Assembly (NCBI GenBank): GCA_015662175.1
Contig: DQUR01000186.1
Coordinates: 1 to 8,528 of the forward strand
Direction: 5' to 3'
DNA length: 8,528 nucleotides
DNA from: Thermococcus paralvinellae
Lineage (GTDB): Archaea > Methanobacteriota_B > Thermococci > Thermococcales > Thermococcaceae
Of this stretch, positions 1 to 7,081 are shown in pieces. Position 1 is the first letter of the stretch; every line of letters starts with the position of its first letter. Position numbers and translations under genes: made by a program. A model generated the notes under the pieces. That model was not told the origin of the DNA and did no database searches. It saw nothing but the letters and a program-made list of their open reading frames with translations.

Positions 1-879
1 ATTAAAACTCTCGAGGATGCAAAAAGGGCGGCAAAGATCATTGTCGAAGAGTTGGGAGCGAAAGCGGCAATAGTGAAAGGTGGACATTTGAAAATGAACG
101 AGGCTGTTGATGTGCTCTATTATGGTGGGAAATTTAGAGAATACAGGGCTCCTTTTGTTGAAGGTTGCACCCATGGAACCGGCTGCTCATTCTCAGCGGC
201 GATAGCTGCAAACTTAGCAAAAGGGAAGGGCTTGGAGGATGCAATTAAGGTTGCAAAGGAGTTCATAACAATGGGTATCCTTTATGGTGCAAGAATTGGA
301 AAGGGACACTGTCCAGTCAATCAGAATGCTTGGATTGAAATTCCAGCGGAGAAATGGCGGGTCTATGAAAGCCTAACAAAAGCCGTAAAAGAGCTCGAGA
401 GGATTGGGGACAGAATTTTACCCTATGTGCCAGAGGATGGTATGGACTTTGTTTATTCATTACCAAGGATTTATGCGAGGGAAACGAAGGATGTGGCCGG
501 AGTTAAAGGGCGTATTGCTGGGAACACTGTAAAAGCAGTTGGTGGTGTTGAATTTGGGGTGTCAAGTCATCTGGCAAGGTCAGTTCTGAAGTTCATGGAG
601 TTTTACCCAGAGATCAGAAGTGCCCTCAATTTGAGATACAGCGAGAAACTAATTGAGAGAGCCCAAAAGATTGGATTTAAAGTTTCATTCTACGACAGAA
701 GAGAAGAACCAGAGGAGGCAAAAGCCAAGGAAGGTGCAACAACTCCTTGGGACATCGAAACAGCAATGGGTGAAAAGCCAGATATAATATGTCATCATCG
801 AGAAAAGGAAGCAATGATGCTGATATTCGGGGAATCTCCAGAGGATGTGCTAAGAAAACTTAATAACCTTCTTACATAA
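1..879 (+). CDS. thiDN: Bifunctional HMP(-P) kinase / thiamine-phosphate synthase (ThiD-ThiN fusion), 5'-truncated by window edge
   Basis: This is the C-terminal 292 residues of a fusion enzyme of thiamine biosynthesis. The frame is open from base 1, so the true start lies upstream; the TTG at 52 is internal. Visible residues 1 to about 115 are the end of a ThiD (ribokinase-fold) domain, with the HGTGCS motif at 58-63, where the GTGC turn carries the anion hole and catalytic Cys region that phosphorylates hydroxymethylpyrimidine phosphate. Residues about 125-292 match ThiN, the archaeal replacement for ThiE that joins HMP-PP and thiazole phosphate: GVEFGVSSHLAR (182-193), NLRYS (209-213), DRREEP (232-237), TPWDIE (248-253). 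The usual ThiN tail motif, remembered as PDVIYDxGxxGKEPM, appears here as PDIICHHREKEAMM and looks about two residues short. A T-tract follows the stop. The family call is strong; full ThiN activity is inferred. Confidence 0.93.
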   Translation: MKTLEDAKRAAKIIVEELGAKAAIVKGGHLKMNEAVDVLYYGGKFREYRAPFVEGCTHGTGCSFSAAIAANLAKGKGLEDAIKVAKEFITMGILYGARIGKGHCPVNQNAWIEIPAEKWRVYESLTKAVKELERIGDRILPYVPEDGMDFVYSLPRIYARETKDVAGVKGRIAGNTVKAVGGVEFGVSSHLARSVLKFMEFYPEIRSALNLRYSEKLIERAQKIGFKVSFYDRREEPEEAKAKEGATTPWDIETAMGEKPDIICHHREKEAMMLIFGESPEDVLRKLNNLLT

Positions 880-892
880 TTTTTTCTCATTT
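880..892 (+). terminator. T-tract terminator after thiDN
   Basis: Six T residues (880-885) start directly after the TAA stop and are followed by CTCATTT. No hairpin is visible. Archaeal RNA polymerase terminates on such T-runs, so this probably ends the thiDN transcript before the importer operon, which has its own promoter. Confidence 0.55.
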
Positions 893-1025
893 ACTCCCAA
901 AAGAATACAGAACCTTTTTGCCAAAAACATTATCCCACTTGAAAGTCAAGCATTGAGGGGAAAATCCTAAACACTCTTTTCTGTATCTTCTTTGTCCTCC
1001 CACTTAAGTTGACTATTCTCCCAGA

Positions 1026-1055
1026 ATGTTGGGACAGAACATGTTGGGACAGAAC
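1026..1055. repeat. Perfect 2 x 15 bp tandem direct repeat upstream of the importer promoter
   Basis: The unit ATGTTGGGACAGAAC occurs at 1026-1040 and again, with no mismatch or gap, at 1041-1055. The junction makes the 8-bp palindrome AACATGTT (1038-1045), and each unit holds GTT-N7-AAC half-sites. It lies about 50-80 bp upstream of the TATA box at 1104. It could be a binding site for an activator or repressor of the nucleoside importer, or a recent slippage duplication. The sequence alone cannot decide. Confidence 0.85.
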
Positions 1056-1097
1056 CAATAAATTTTGAAAAATTTTTGAATAACCTAAATTGGCATA

Positions 1098-1115
1098 CCA
1101 CAAAGTATATATTTA
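1098..1115 (+). promoter_or_regulatory. BRE/TATA promoter of the nucleoside importer operon
   Basis: An archaeal TATA element, AGTATATATTTAAA (1104-1117), follows an A-rich BRE-like stretch (CCACAAA, 1098-1104). Initiation about 25 bp downstream would fall near 1133-1137. That leaves a leader of about 27-31 nt before the ATG at 1164 and rules out the earlier in-frame GTG at 1119 and probably the ATG at 1131 as starts. Confidence 0.7.
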
Positions 1116-1163
1116 AAGGTGCAACCTTTCATGAATGAGAAAACCCTCAGGGGGTGTTACCAC

Positions 1164-2414
1164 ATGAAAAAGTCAGTGTTGGCTTTATTTTTAATCGGTA
1201 TTTTAGCATTTAGTGTAGTTGCTAGCGGTTGTATTGGCAAAGAAGAGACTGCCAAAACATCGGCAGGTAAAATCGCAATTGTCTACGATGTTGGCGGGAG
1301 GGGTGACCTAAGCTTCAACGACATGGCTTATTTAGGTGCTTCAAGGGCAGCTAAAGACTTTAACCTCAAGCTCGTTGAGCTTCAAAGCAACACTGAAGAT
1401 GATTACGTCAGGAACCTTGAGACCCTTGCCCAGCAAGGCGATTACCTTGTCATAGTCGCCGTCGGATTCATGATGACTGATGCCGTAAAGAAGGTTGCCG
1501 CGGAGTATCCGAACCAGCACTTTGCAATCATTGATGGATTTGACCCAGAGATGCCAGACAATGTCATGATGATACTCTTCAAAGAGAACGAAGGTTCAGC
1601 CCTTGTAGGTGCCCTTGCCGCACTTATTACAGCAAACAGCGGTAAGGATAAGGTGGGAATAGTTCTCGGAATGGAGATACCGCCCCTCTACAAGTTTGAG
1701 GGTGGTTACAGATTTGGTGTCGCCTGGGCCAGGGACTACTACAAGCAAAAGACCGGAAAGGACGTTGATATAGATGTTCTCTACCAATACACCGGAACCT
1801 TCAACGACCCGGCCAAGGGATACCAGGCTGCGAAGGCCCAGCTTGGTCAGGGTGCCTGGGTCATTTACCAAGTAGCCGGTGGAACTGGTGTCGGTGTTTT
1901 CCAGGCAGTTGAGGAATACCTCAAAGCCCACAACCAGAAGATGGGCCCACCATATGCAATCGGCGTTGATTCTGCCCAGGAGTGGATTAAGCCAGGGGCC
2001 ATCATCGCGAGCATGATGAAGCGCGTTGATGTGGGTGTCTACAGTGCCGTAAAAGCTGCCGTTGAGGGAACCTTCAAGGGCGATATGGTCGAGCTTGGAC
2101 TCAAGGAAAATGGTGTTGGAATGAGCTCCGTTGATGACGTCATGGCAATATTCGATTCACTTCCCGAGGATACCCAGAAACAGAAGCTTAAAGAGCTTGG
2201 ATTCAACAGCAAAGAGGAACTCAAGAAGTACCTCGAGGATACCAGGAAGCAGGTTCCCGACTGGATCTGGCAGGCAGTTGATGAGCTCAAGCAGAAAATA
2301 ATCAACGGTGAAATTGTTGTTCCAAAGGCCCTCAACAAAGAGCAGATCGAGGCCATCAGAAAAGCTAAGACCTGGCAGGAGATGGAGGAACTCGCTAAGA
2401 AGTGGGCATCCTAA
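1164..2414 (+). CDS. BMP-family nucleoside-binding lipoprotein (ABC importer substrate-binding protein)
   Basis: This 416-residue lipoprotein should sit on the outer face of the membrane and capture solute for the transporter encoded just downstream. The start ATG at 1164 is chosen because GGGGGTG (1150-1156) sits 7 nt upstream and it gives a clean signal peptide: KK, a hydrophobic core (residues 5-19), then the lipobox ASGC with Cys23. The mature part is a BMP/PnrA (TmpC, Med) domain. Residues that match known purine-nucleoside contacts by position are D42, the SFN motif (50-52), F213 in GTFNDPAKG, D269 in GVDSAQ and K286 in SMMKRVD. The family also includes a riboflavin binder (RfuA), so nucleoside is likely but not proven. 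Residues about 330-366 form an extra charged helical segment before the usual C-terminal helix (VPDWIWQ onward). A T-rich 47-bp gap separates it from the ATPase gene. Confidence 0.92.
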   Translation: MKKSVLALFLIGILAFSVVASGCIGKEETAKTSAGKIAIVYDVGGRGDLSFNDMAYLGASRAAKDFNLKLVELQSNTEDDYVRNLETLAQQGDYLVIVAVGFMMTDAVKKVAAEYPNQHFAIIDGFDPEMPDNVMMILFKENEGSALVGALAALITANSGKDKVGIVLGMEIPPLYKFEGGYRFGVAWARDYYKQKTGKDVDIDVLYQYTGTFNDPAKGYQAAKAQLGQGAWVIYQVAGGTGVGVFQAVEEYLKAHNQKMGPPYAIGVDSAQEWIKPGAIIASMMKRVDVGVYSAVKAAVEGTFKGDMVELGLKENGVGMSSVDDVMAIFDSLPEDTQKQKLKELGFNSKEELKKYLEDTRKQVPDWIWQAVDELKQKIINGEIVVPKALNKEQIEAIRKAKTWQEMEELAKKWAS

Positions 2415-2446
2415 TTTAATTTTACTTTTCTTAATTTTGGATCCTG
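2415..2446 (+). promoter_or_regulatory. T-rich gap between binding-protein and ATPase genes, possible partial terminator
   Basis: After the TAA stop there are short T-runs (AATTTAATTTTACTTTTC, then TTAATTTTGG) and no hairpin. In archaea such runs can cause partial termination. That would leave more transcript for the binding protein than for the ATPase and permeases, a common pattern in ABC importers. Inference only. Confidence 0.35.
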
Positions 2447-2449
2447 TGT

Positions 2450-2457
2450 GGAGGTGA
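2450..2457 (+). promoter_or_regulatory. Strong ribosome binding site that fixes the GTG start of the ATPase
   Basis: GGAGGTGA is a near-perfect complement to the 3' end of archaeal 16S rRNA. It lies 4 nt before the GTG at 2462 and so favours that start over the in-frame ATG at 2486. Confidence 0.75.
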
Positions 2458-2461
2458 GCCT

Positions 2462-4000
2462 GTGAAGGAAGTTCCAATCATAGAGATGAAAGGCATCGTT
2501 AAAGTGTATCCGGATGGAACAAAAGCCCTGAAAGGGGTAGATTTTTCAGTTAAACAAGGCGAGATTCATGGTCTTTTAGGTGAGAACGGAGCCGGTAAGA
2601 CAACCTTGATGAAGATCCTCTCTGGAATGCTTCATCCAACAGAAGGTAAAATCTATGTTAGGGGTAAGGAGGTTCGTTTTAAAAGCCCCGCTGATGCCCT
2701 TGCAAATGGTATTGGTATGGTTCACCAGCATTTTACCCTCGTTGAGGTTTTTGATGCTCTTCACAATATAATCCTCGGAATGGAAGGCCATGGCCTCCTT
2801 TCAAAGATAAACGTTGATAAGGCGAGGGAAAAACTCAAGAAGCTGATGGAGGATTTGAACTTCCGAGTTCCGCTTGATGTTCCCGTTGAGGACCTTCCCG
2901 TTGGTGTCCAGCAGAGAATTGAGATACTCAAAATGCTCTTCAGGGATGTTGATGTACTAATACTTGACGAACCCACCGCCGTTCTTACCCCAATTGAAGT
3001 TGAGGAGCTCTTTGCAGTTCTCAGAAAGCTCAAAGCTGAGGGTAAGACGATAATCTTCATCAGCCACAAGCTCAACGAGGTCATGGAGCTTACAGACCGT
3101 GTAACAGTGCTCAGAAAGGGAGAAGTTGTGGGAACCGTCAAGACAAGTGAGGCGACGCCTCAGCTTCTGGCAAGGATGATGGTTGGTAGGGATGTTGTTT
3201 TGAGAATTCAAAAGCCTCCAAAAGAGCCAGGAGAGCCCATACTTAGGATTGAAAACCTGTGGGTGAAAGGCGACAGGGGAGAAGATGCTGTTAAGGATTT
3301 GGCCTTTGAAGTAAGGGCTGGAGAAATCTTTGGCATCGCAGGTGTTGAAGGAAACGGTCAGACAGAACTTATTGAAGCGATAACCGGACTGAGAAGGCCT
3401 GAAAAGGGTCGGATAATACTCAACGATCGGGACATTACTGGCAGACCTCCCAAAGAGCTCTATGATGCTGGAATGGCCCATATTCCAGAAGATAGAACGC
3501 GTATGGGGCTCATACTGGACATGACAGTTACAGAGAACGCCATTCTAGGACTTCAGTGGAGAAAAGAGTTCCAACGCTGGGTGGGAACTGTAGACTGGGG
3601 GAAGGCAAAAAGACACACGGAAATGCTCATTAATGAGTTCGAGATAGTTGCTCCTGGTGTTGACGCACCTGTTAAAAGCCTCAGCGGTGGAAACCAGCAG
3701 AAGCTTATCGTTGCAAGGGAGGTAAGCAAGAAACCGGTTCTCATTATAGCCTCCCAGCCAACCAGGGGTGTTGATGTTGCATCGACGGAATACATAAGGA
3801 ACTACCTCGTGAAGCTCAGGAACGAGGGTAAAGCCGTTCTCCTTGTCTCGGCAGACTTGGACGAGATACTCCAGCTCAGCGACAGGATGGGAATAATGTA
3901 TGAGGGAGAATTCATGGGCATTGTTAAGCCCGAAGAAGTGACAACAGAGGAAATTGGAATGATGATGGGGGGAATAAAGTATGAAGAGCTCAATAAGTGA
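2462..4000 (+). CDS. Nucleoside (BMP-type) ABC importer, tandem ATP-binding protein
   Basis: This 512-residue cytoplasmic ATPase has two ABC domains in one chain, as in NupO/YufO, RbsA and RfuB relatives, and powers the importer. Domain 1 (about 5-245) has Walker A GENGAGKT (40-47), Q-loop Q89, signature LPVGVQQ (145-151), Walker B VLILDE (165-170) and switch His202. Domain 2 (about 258-508) is degenerate: the Walker A position reads GVEGNGQT (294-301) with no GK[ST], the Walker B end reads IIASQPTRGVD (428-438) with no DE pair, and the switch His is absent (VSADLDE), while the signature LSGGNQQ (407-413) is intact. This asymmetry is normal for the nucleoside/sugar class. The GTG start is set by GGAGGTGA. 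The gene overlaps the next by 20 bp, pointing to coupled translation. Confidence 0.94.
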   Translation: MKEVPIIEMKGIVKVYPDGTKALKGVDFSVKQGEIHGLLGENGAGKTTLMKILSGMLHPTEGKIYVRGKEVRFKSPADALANGIGMVHQHFTLVEVFDALHNIILGMEGHGLLSKINVDKAREKLKKLMEDLNFRVPLDVPVEDLPVGVQQRIEILKMLFRDVDVLILDEPTAVLTPIEVEELFAVLRKLKAEGKTIIFISHKLNEVMELTDRVTVLRKGEVVGTVKTSEATPQLLARMMVGRDVVLRIQKPPKEPGEPILRIENLWVKGDRGEDAVKDLAFEVRAGEIFGIAGVEGNGQTELIEAITGLRRPEKGRIILNDRDITGRPPKELYDAGMAHIPEDRTRMGLILDMTVTENAILGLQWRKEFQRWVGTVDWGKAKRHTEMLINEFEIVAPGVDAPVKSLSGGNQQKLIVAREVSKKPVLIIASQPTRGVDVASTEYIRNYLVKLRNEGKAVLLVSADLDEILQLSDRMGIMYEGEFMGIVKPEEVTTEEIGMMMGGIKYEELNK

Positions 4001-5027
4001 CCTCATAGCAGCTTTCAACTTCAAGGCCCTTTTAGAGAGTCTGATTGCAATAGTTATCGGATTCCTGATAGGTGCGCTAGTACTTCTCGCCTTTGGGTAT
4101 GATCCAGCGGTAGCTTACTCAGCCCTCTTTGGGGGAGCCCTTGGTTCCACCAACAGTATAGCCTCTACCCTCGCTTACTCAACCCCTATAATGCTGACCG
4201 CACTCACCTTTGCCATAAGTGCCAGAACCGGAATTTTCAACATCGGTGCGGAGGGTTCATTCTACTTCGGTGCAATCGCGGCGGTGATCTTCACAAACAT
4301 CTGGGCCAACATGTGGTTTGGTCTTGCCATGGGAATACTCCTCGGTGCCCTCTGGAGCCTTCCAGCGGCTTTCCTTAAAGTTTACAGGGGTGTCCATGAG
4401 GTCATCTCAACCATCATGCTCAACTGGATAGCATGGTTCTTTGTCTTCTGGCTCGTCGTTGGACCTTATGCAAACCCAAACGATCCCAACAAGACCATCA
4501 GGATTCCGGAAAGTGCGAGGCTCCCACTTATAGGAAATACCAACCTCTCAATAGCCTTCATAATCGCTATTATCATGGCTGTCCTTTCGTATTACCTCCT
4601 CTGGCATACTGTATTTGGATTTGGAATGAGGGCAAGCGGTCTCAATCCTAGGGCAGCAAGATATGGTGGAGTTGATCCTAACAAGGCAATAATCTGGTCA
4701 TTCATCATAGGTGGAGTTATGAGCGGCCTCGGTGGAGCTATGAAGATCATGGGTGAGCCCCCAACCTACGCCATAAGCCAGGGAATGGCCAACGTTTACG
4801 GCTTCGGTTTTGATGGAATTGGCGTCGCACTGGTCGGCAGGAACCATCCCCTTGGAATAATATTTGCGGCGATATTCTTCGGAATGTTACGTGCAGGAAC
4901 GGCATTGATGCAGATAGAGGCCCAGGTACCCCTGGAGATCATCAAAGTCATCCAGGGTATCATCGTCATCACGATTGCCGTTCCCGGACTTTACGACCTG
5001 GTTAAGAATGTATTCAAGAAGGGGTGA
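3981..5027 (+). CDS. Nucleoside ABC importer permease, first subunit (BPD_transp_2 family, NupP/YufP-like)
   Basis: This 348-residue inner-membrane subunit forms half of the translocation channel. Hydrophobic spans are visible at about 17-38, 62-81, 93-108, 111-132, 147-162, 190-208, 236-255, 275-302 and 320-340. Family markers include IGAEGSFYFGA (88-98), the cytoplasmic coupling loop GFGMRASGLNPRAARYGGV (213-231, the equivalent of GxxLRAVGxNPxAAxxxGI) and GLGGAMK (249-255). The ATG at 3981 lies inside the end of the ATPase gene, after a G-rich stretch (3967-3972) with 8 nt spacing, so the two are probably translated together. It is the longer of the two permeases, as in NupP of Bacillus. 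Specificity is inferred from the partner lipoprotein. Confidence 0.93.
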   Translation: MKSSISDLIAAFNFKALLESLIAIVIGFLIGALVLLAFGYDPAVAYSALFGGALGSTNSIASTLAYSTPIMLTALTFAISARTGIFNIGAEGSFYFGAIAAVIFTNIWANMWFGLAMGILLGALWSLPAAFLKVYRGVHEVISTIMLNWIAWFFVFWLVVGPYANPNDPNKTIRIPESARLPLIGNTNLSIAFIIAIIMAVLSYYLLWHTVFGFGMRASGLNPRAARYGGVDPNKAIIWSFIIGGVMSGLGGAMKIMGEPPTYAISQGMANVYGFGFDGIGVALVGRNHPLGIIFAAIFFGMLRAGTALMQIEAQVPLEIIKVIQGIIVITIAVPGLYDLVKNVFKKG

Positions 5028-5033
5028 GGTCTG

Positions 5034-5921
5034 ATGGATATCGGGTCGATAATCTCAATCATTGTAACCTCCCTGATGGCCATGGTGCCAATAGTGCTTA
5101 CCAGCGTCGGTGCCGTCTGGAGCGAGAGGGCTGGAGTCGTTAGCATAGGCTACGAGGGTGTTCTCCTCATGAGTGCTTTCTTTGGTGCCATAGTTGCTGA
5201 ACTCACGGGAAGTGGGGTGATGGGACTCCTTGGAGGGATTGCCACGGGTATAGTCTTTGGAATGCTGCACGGCGTACTCACCGTATATCTCAAGGGCAAT
5301 CACGTCATCCCCGGTATAGGTATCAACCTGCTTGCATTGGGTGTTGTTCCCTTCGGAATACTCGCCTACTGGGGTACCGCCGGTCAGCATCAGGTTACGG
5401 TCACCCTCTGGAGCTGGCAGACCAAGTATGGCAAGATAAGCCCGATGATTCCGGTGACGATAGCGATAGCCATCATCACTTGGTGGGTTCTCTTCAAGAC
5501 CCCCCTTGGCCTGCGCGTTAGGGCAGTTGGTGAAAACCCCGAGGCCGCGGATGCCCTCGGTATAAATGTCGAAAAGTACAGGTTCTGGTCCACCGTCTAT
5601 GGCCATGCCCTGGCGGGCCTTGGTGGTGCCTACATGAGCGTTGCCTGGCTTGGAGTTGTCCAGAAAGCAATGTCCGCGGGCAGGGGATTCATAGCCCTTG
5701 CCAACATGGTTTTCAGCGGCTGGAATCCGCTGGTGGCCCTTATAGGGGGCTGGCTCTTCGGATTCTTCGACGCACTGGCGACGTGGCTTGCCCCGCTCCA
5801 CATAGTCCCGGGACAGTTTATTCTCATGCTGCCATACATAATGACCCTAATCATCGTGGCTGGCATCATAGGCAAGGCCAGGCCACCAAAGTGGGATGGA
5901 AGGCCATACAAGAGGGAGTAA
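5034..5921 (+). CDS. Nucleoside ABC importer permease, second subunit (BPD_transp_2 family, NupQ/YufQ-like)
   Basis: This 295-residue membrane protein pairs with the preceding permease. Hydrophobic spans are at about 8-29, 36-56, 60-84, 92-112, 138-154, 187-208, 218-245 and 262-280. Family markers are VVSIGYEGVLLMSAF (35-49), the coupling loop GLRVRAVGENPEAADALGI (159-177), GLGGAYMS (195-202) and GRGFIALA (216-223). The start ATG is 6 nt after the upstream stop, and GGGGTGAGG (5021-5029) overlapping that stop is its ribosome site. It is the last gene of the operon; a hairpin plus T-tract begins at its stop codon. The basic tail (KARPPKWDGRPYKRE) should be cytoplasmic. Confidence 0.93.
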   Translation: MDIGSIISIIVTSLMAMVPIVLTSVGAVWSERAGVVSIGYEGVLLMSAFFGAIVAELTGSGVMGLLGGIATGIVFGMLHGVLTVYLKGNHVIPGIGINLLALGVVPFGILAYWGTAGQHQVTVTLWSWQTKYGKISPMIPVTIAIAIITWWVLFKTPLGLRVRAVGENPEAADALGINVEKYRFWSTVYGHALAGLGGAYMSVAWLGVVQKAMSAGRGFIALANMVFSGWNPLVALIGGWLFGFFDALATWLAPLHIVPGQFILMLPYIMTLIIVAGIIGKARPPKWDGRPYKRE

Positions 5922-5950
5922 GTTTTACTCCTCCTTTTTTCTTTTGGTTT
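5911..5950 (+). terminator. Hairpin plus T-tract terminator at the end of the importer operon
   Basis: GGAGTAA (5915-5921, which includes the TAA stop) is the exact inverse complement of TTACTCC (5925-5931), with a GTT loop. The stem can extend outward through a G-T wobble, one mismatch and two more pairs (5911-5914 with 5932-5935). TTTTTTCTTTT follows at once. This is an intrinsic-type terminator, helped by the T-run that archaeal polymerase needs. Confidence 0.7.
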
Positions 5951-5998
5951 TGGTTATGCTTTAAGCGGCGAGACACTCCTTATTGTTCGCATAAACAC

Positions 5999-6013
5999 AA
6001 TTAAAAATCAAAA
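5999..6013 (-). terminator. T-rich 3' end of the ZnuA-like gene
   Basis: Read on the minus strand, the stop codon is followed by TTTTGATTTTTAATTG. This T-rich stretch probably terminates the transcript that converges on the importer operon. Confidence 0.45.
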
Positions 6014-7006
6014 TTACTTCCTAATTAAAATCCCAACTGCCATTCCCAACGAAATTCCAACAACCAATGCTAAAAAAACATAAATAGTACTGATGTTTTC
6101 TGCTTTTGTAGTTTGCTGAATGATCGTTGTTTTTTGATCCAACTTTTGATTCAATGCACCCATTACAGCTTTGGAGTTTTCAATTAGGATTTCAGTGTAG
6201 GGTTTATCAATCCAAATTGTTGTTATATCTGCCAGAGGTTTGCCAGTTCTTCGAGAAAGCTCAAGGGCGGCATTCTTTAAAGCTTCCGGGCTCTGGGTCG
6301 AATATGCTATAAAGTCCACAGTTTTTGTAATCTCCAACAACTCATCAACGCTTTTTGCTGGAATTTCCTCTTCAGGCTTAATTGATGAAACAACCCTAAT
6401 CCCAAGCCACTCAATGGCATACTGCTGAGATGGGAGCTCAACAATAGCTGTCGCATTTTTTTCTACCAGTGCTCTGTAGGACTTAACAATTCCCAGAACT
6501 TTAGCTTCAAACCTCATGTATTCCTTTTCGTAAGTTTCCCTGCTGGCTGGATACTTCGCGATGAGTGCATCCCCAGTTGCCCTTGCAATTGCCAGTGCAT
6601 TATACGGATCAAGCCAGACGCCATGGGGATTGTTTTTGTTGTTGTACCACCGTTCTGGGAGAAAGTGAAAGCCGTATTTTGCATAGTCCTCAGCAAAAAG
6701 TACTTTTGCAGTAAGGACTTTTTCCTCCTGAAGCTCTTTCATTTTCTGCTCTACTGGCAGGTGTCCATTGGCTGTAACAACAATGTCAGCTCTCTTGATG
6801 AGTTCAATCTGATCTGGGGTGAGCTGGTATTGATGAGGATCGGCTCCGGGTGGGACAATATGGACAACATCCACGGAGTTACCAAATGCTTCTTTCACTA
6901 TCTCGGCCAAGGGGGATATGCTCGCAACTATAAGGGGCTTTTCAGCTCTTGCATGGGGGATTGTAAATAGAATGAGGATGATTATCATAAGGCTTTTTTT
7001 GTTCAT
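6014..7006 (-). CDS. ZnuA/TroA-family (cluster 9) metal-type substrate-binding protein, membrane-tailed and lacking canonical ligands
   Basis: This 330-residue extracytoplasmic protein has a signal peptide (residues 1-21, hydrophobic core 6-17) and a cluster 9 binding fold, the class that delivers Zn or Mn to ABC importers. Clear family motifs are VASISPLAEIVKEAFG (27-42), VPPGADPHQYQLTP (51-64, ligand His58), ADIVVTANG (73-81) and PHGVWLDP (127-134, His128, with one extra residue compared with the usual PHVWLDP). The third ligand His is not found: the matching stretch reads VELPSQQYAIEWLG (189-202). The Glu of the usual F-V-E-P-Q motif is also changed (FIAYSTQ, 232-238). Residues 308-328 form a C-terminal membrane span, unusual for the family. 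No permease or ATPase partner is next to it. ATG 7006 has GGGTGG six bases upstream. Metal binding is uncertain. Confidence 0.85.
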   Translation of the reverse strand: MNKKSLMIIILILFTIPHARAEKPLIVASISPLAEIVKEAFGNSVDVVHIVPPGADPHQYQLTPDQIELIKRADIVVTANGHLPVEQKMKELQEEKVLTAKVLFAEDYAKYGFHFLPERWYNNKNNPHGVWLDPYNALAIARATGDALIAKYPASRETYEKEYMRFEAKVLGIVKSYRALVEKNATAIVELPSQQYAIEWLGIRVVSSIKPEEEIPAKSVDELLEITKTVDFIAYSTQSPEALKNAALELSRRTGKPLADITTIWIDKPYTEILIENSKAVMGALNQKLDQKTTIIQQTTKAENISTIYVFLALVVGISLGMAVGILIRK

Positions 7007-7038
7007 TTTAGGCCACCCTAAAATTGTAGAAAGTTTAT

Positions 7039-7047
7039 CTTTAAAAC
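7039..7047 (-). promoter_or_regulatory. Putative TATA box for the ZnuA-like gene
   Basis: On the minus strand the sequence reads AGTTTTAAAGA around 7039-7048. Initiation about 25 nt downstream would fall near 7018-7020, just before the GGGTGG ribosome site (7013-7018) and the ATG at 7006. AT-rich sequence is common here, so this call is moderate. Confidence 0.45.
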
Positions 7048-7081
7048 TTTGTGTCAGGGATTTTAAGCTAATCCAGACTAA

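Noticed and set aside
938..950. Inverted repeat CTTGA-AAG-TCAAG and a nearby CTTAAG palindrome
   Set aside because: Short arms in AT-rich sequence, far from the promoter, and with no second copy in a matching position; chance is the simpler reading.
1143..1155. Small hairpin ACCC/GGGT that could cover the ribosome site of the lipoprotein gene
   Set aside because: Only 4 bp with a short loop; unlikely to be stable at high temperature and no aptamer-like structure is seen around it.
1119..1163. Earlier GTG start giving a 431-residue lipoprotein
   Set aside because: It overlaps the TATA region and would precede the predicted transcription start; the ATG at 1164 has a ribosome site and a proper signal peptide.
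3341..3779. Degenerate Walker A and Walker B in the second ATPase domain, seen at first as possible gene decay
   Set aside because: This asymmetry (GN-GQT and ASQPTRGVD in domain 2) is a shared trait of the nucleoside/NupO-type tandem ATPases and does not show loss of function.
2957..4024. Minus-strand frames of 174 and 159 codons opposite the ATPase gene
   Set aside because: Both overlap the well-supported ATPase, lack motifs or signals, and show composition expected of an antisense reading.
5055..5801. A 248-codon open frame on the minus strand inside the second permease gene
   Set aside because: It lies fully antisense to a clear permease gene, has a Gly/Pro/His-rich composition with no recognisable motif, no ribosome site and no neighbour; it is a codon-bias shadow.
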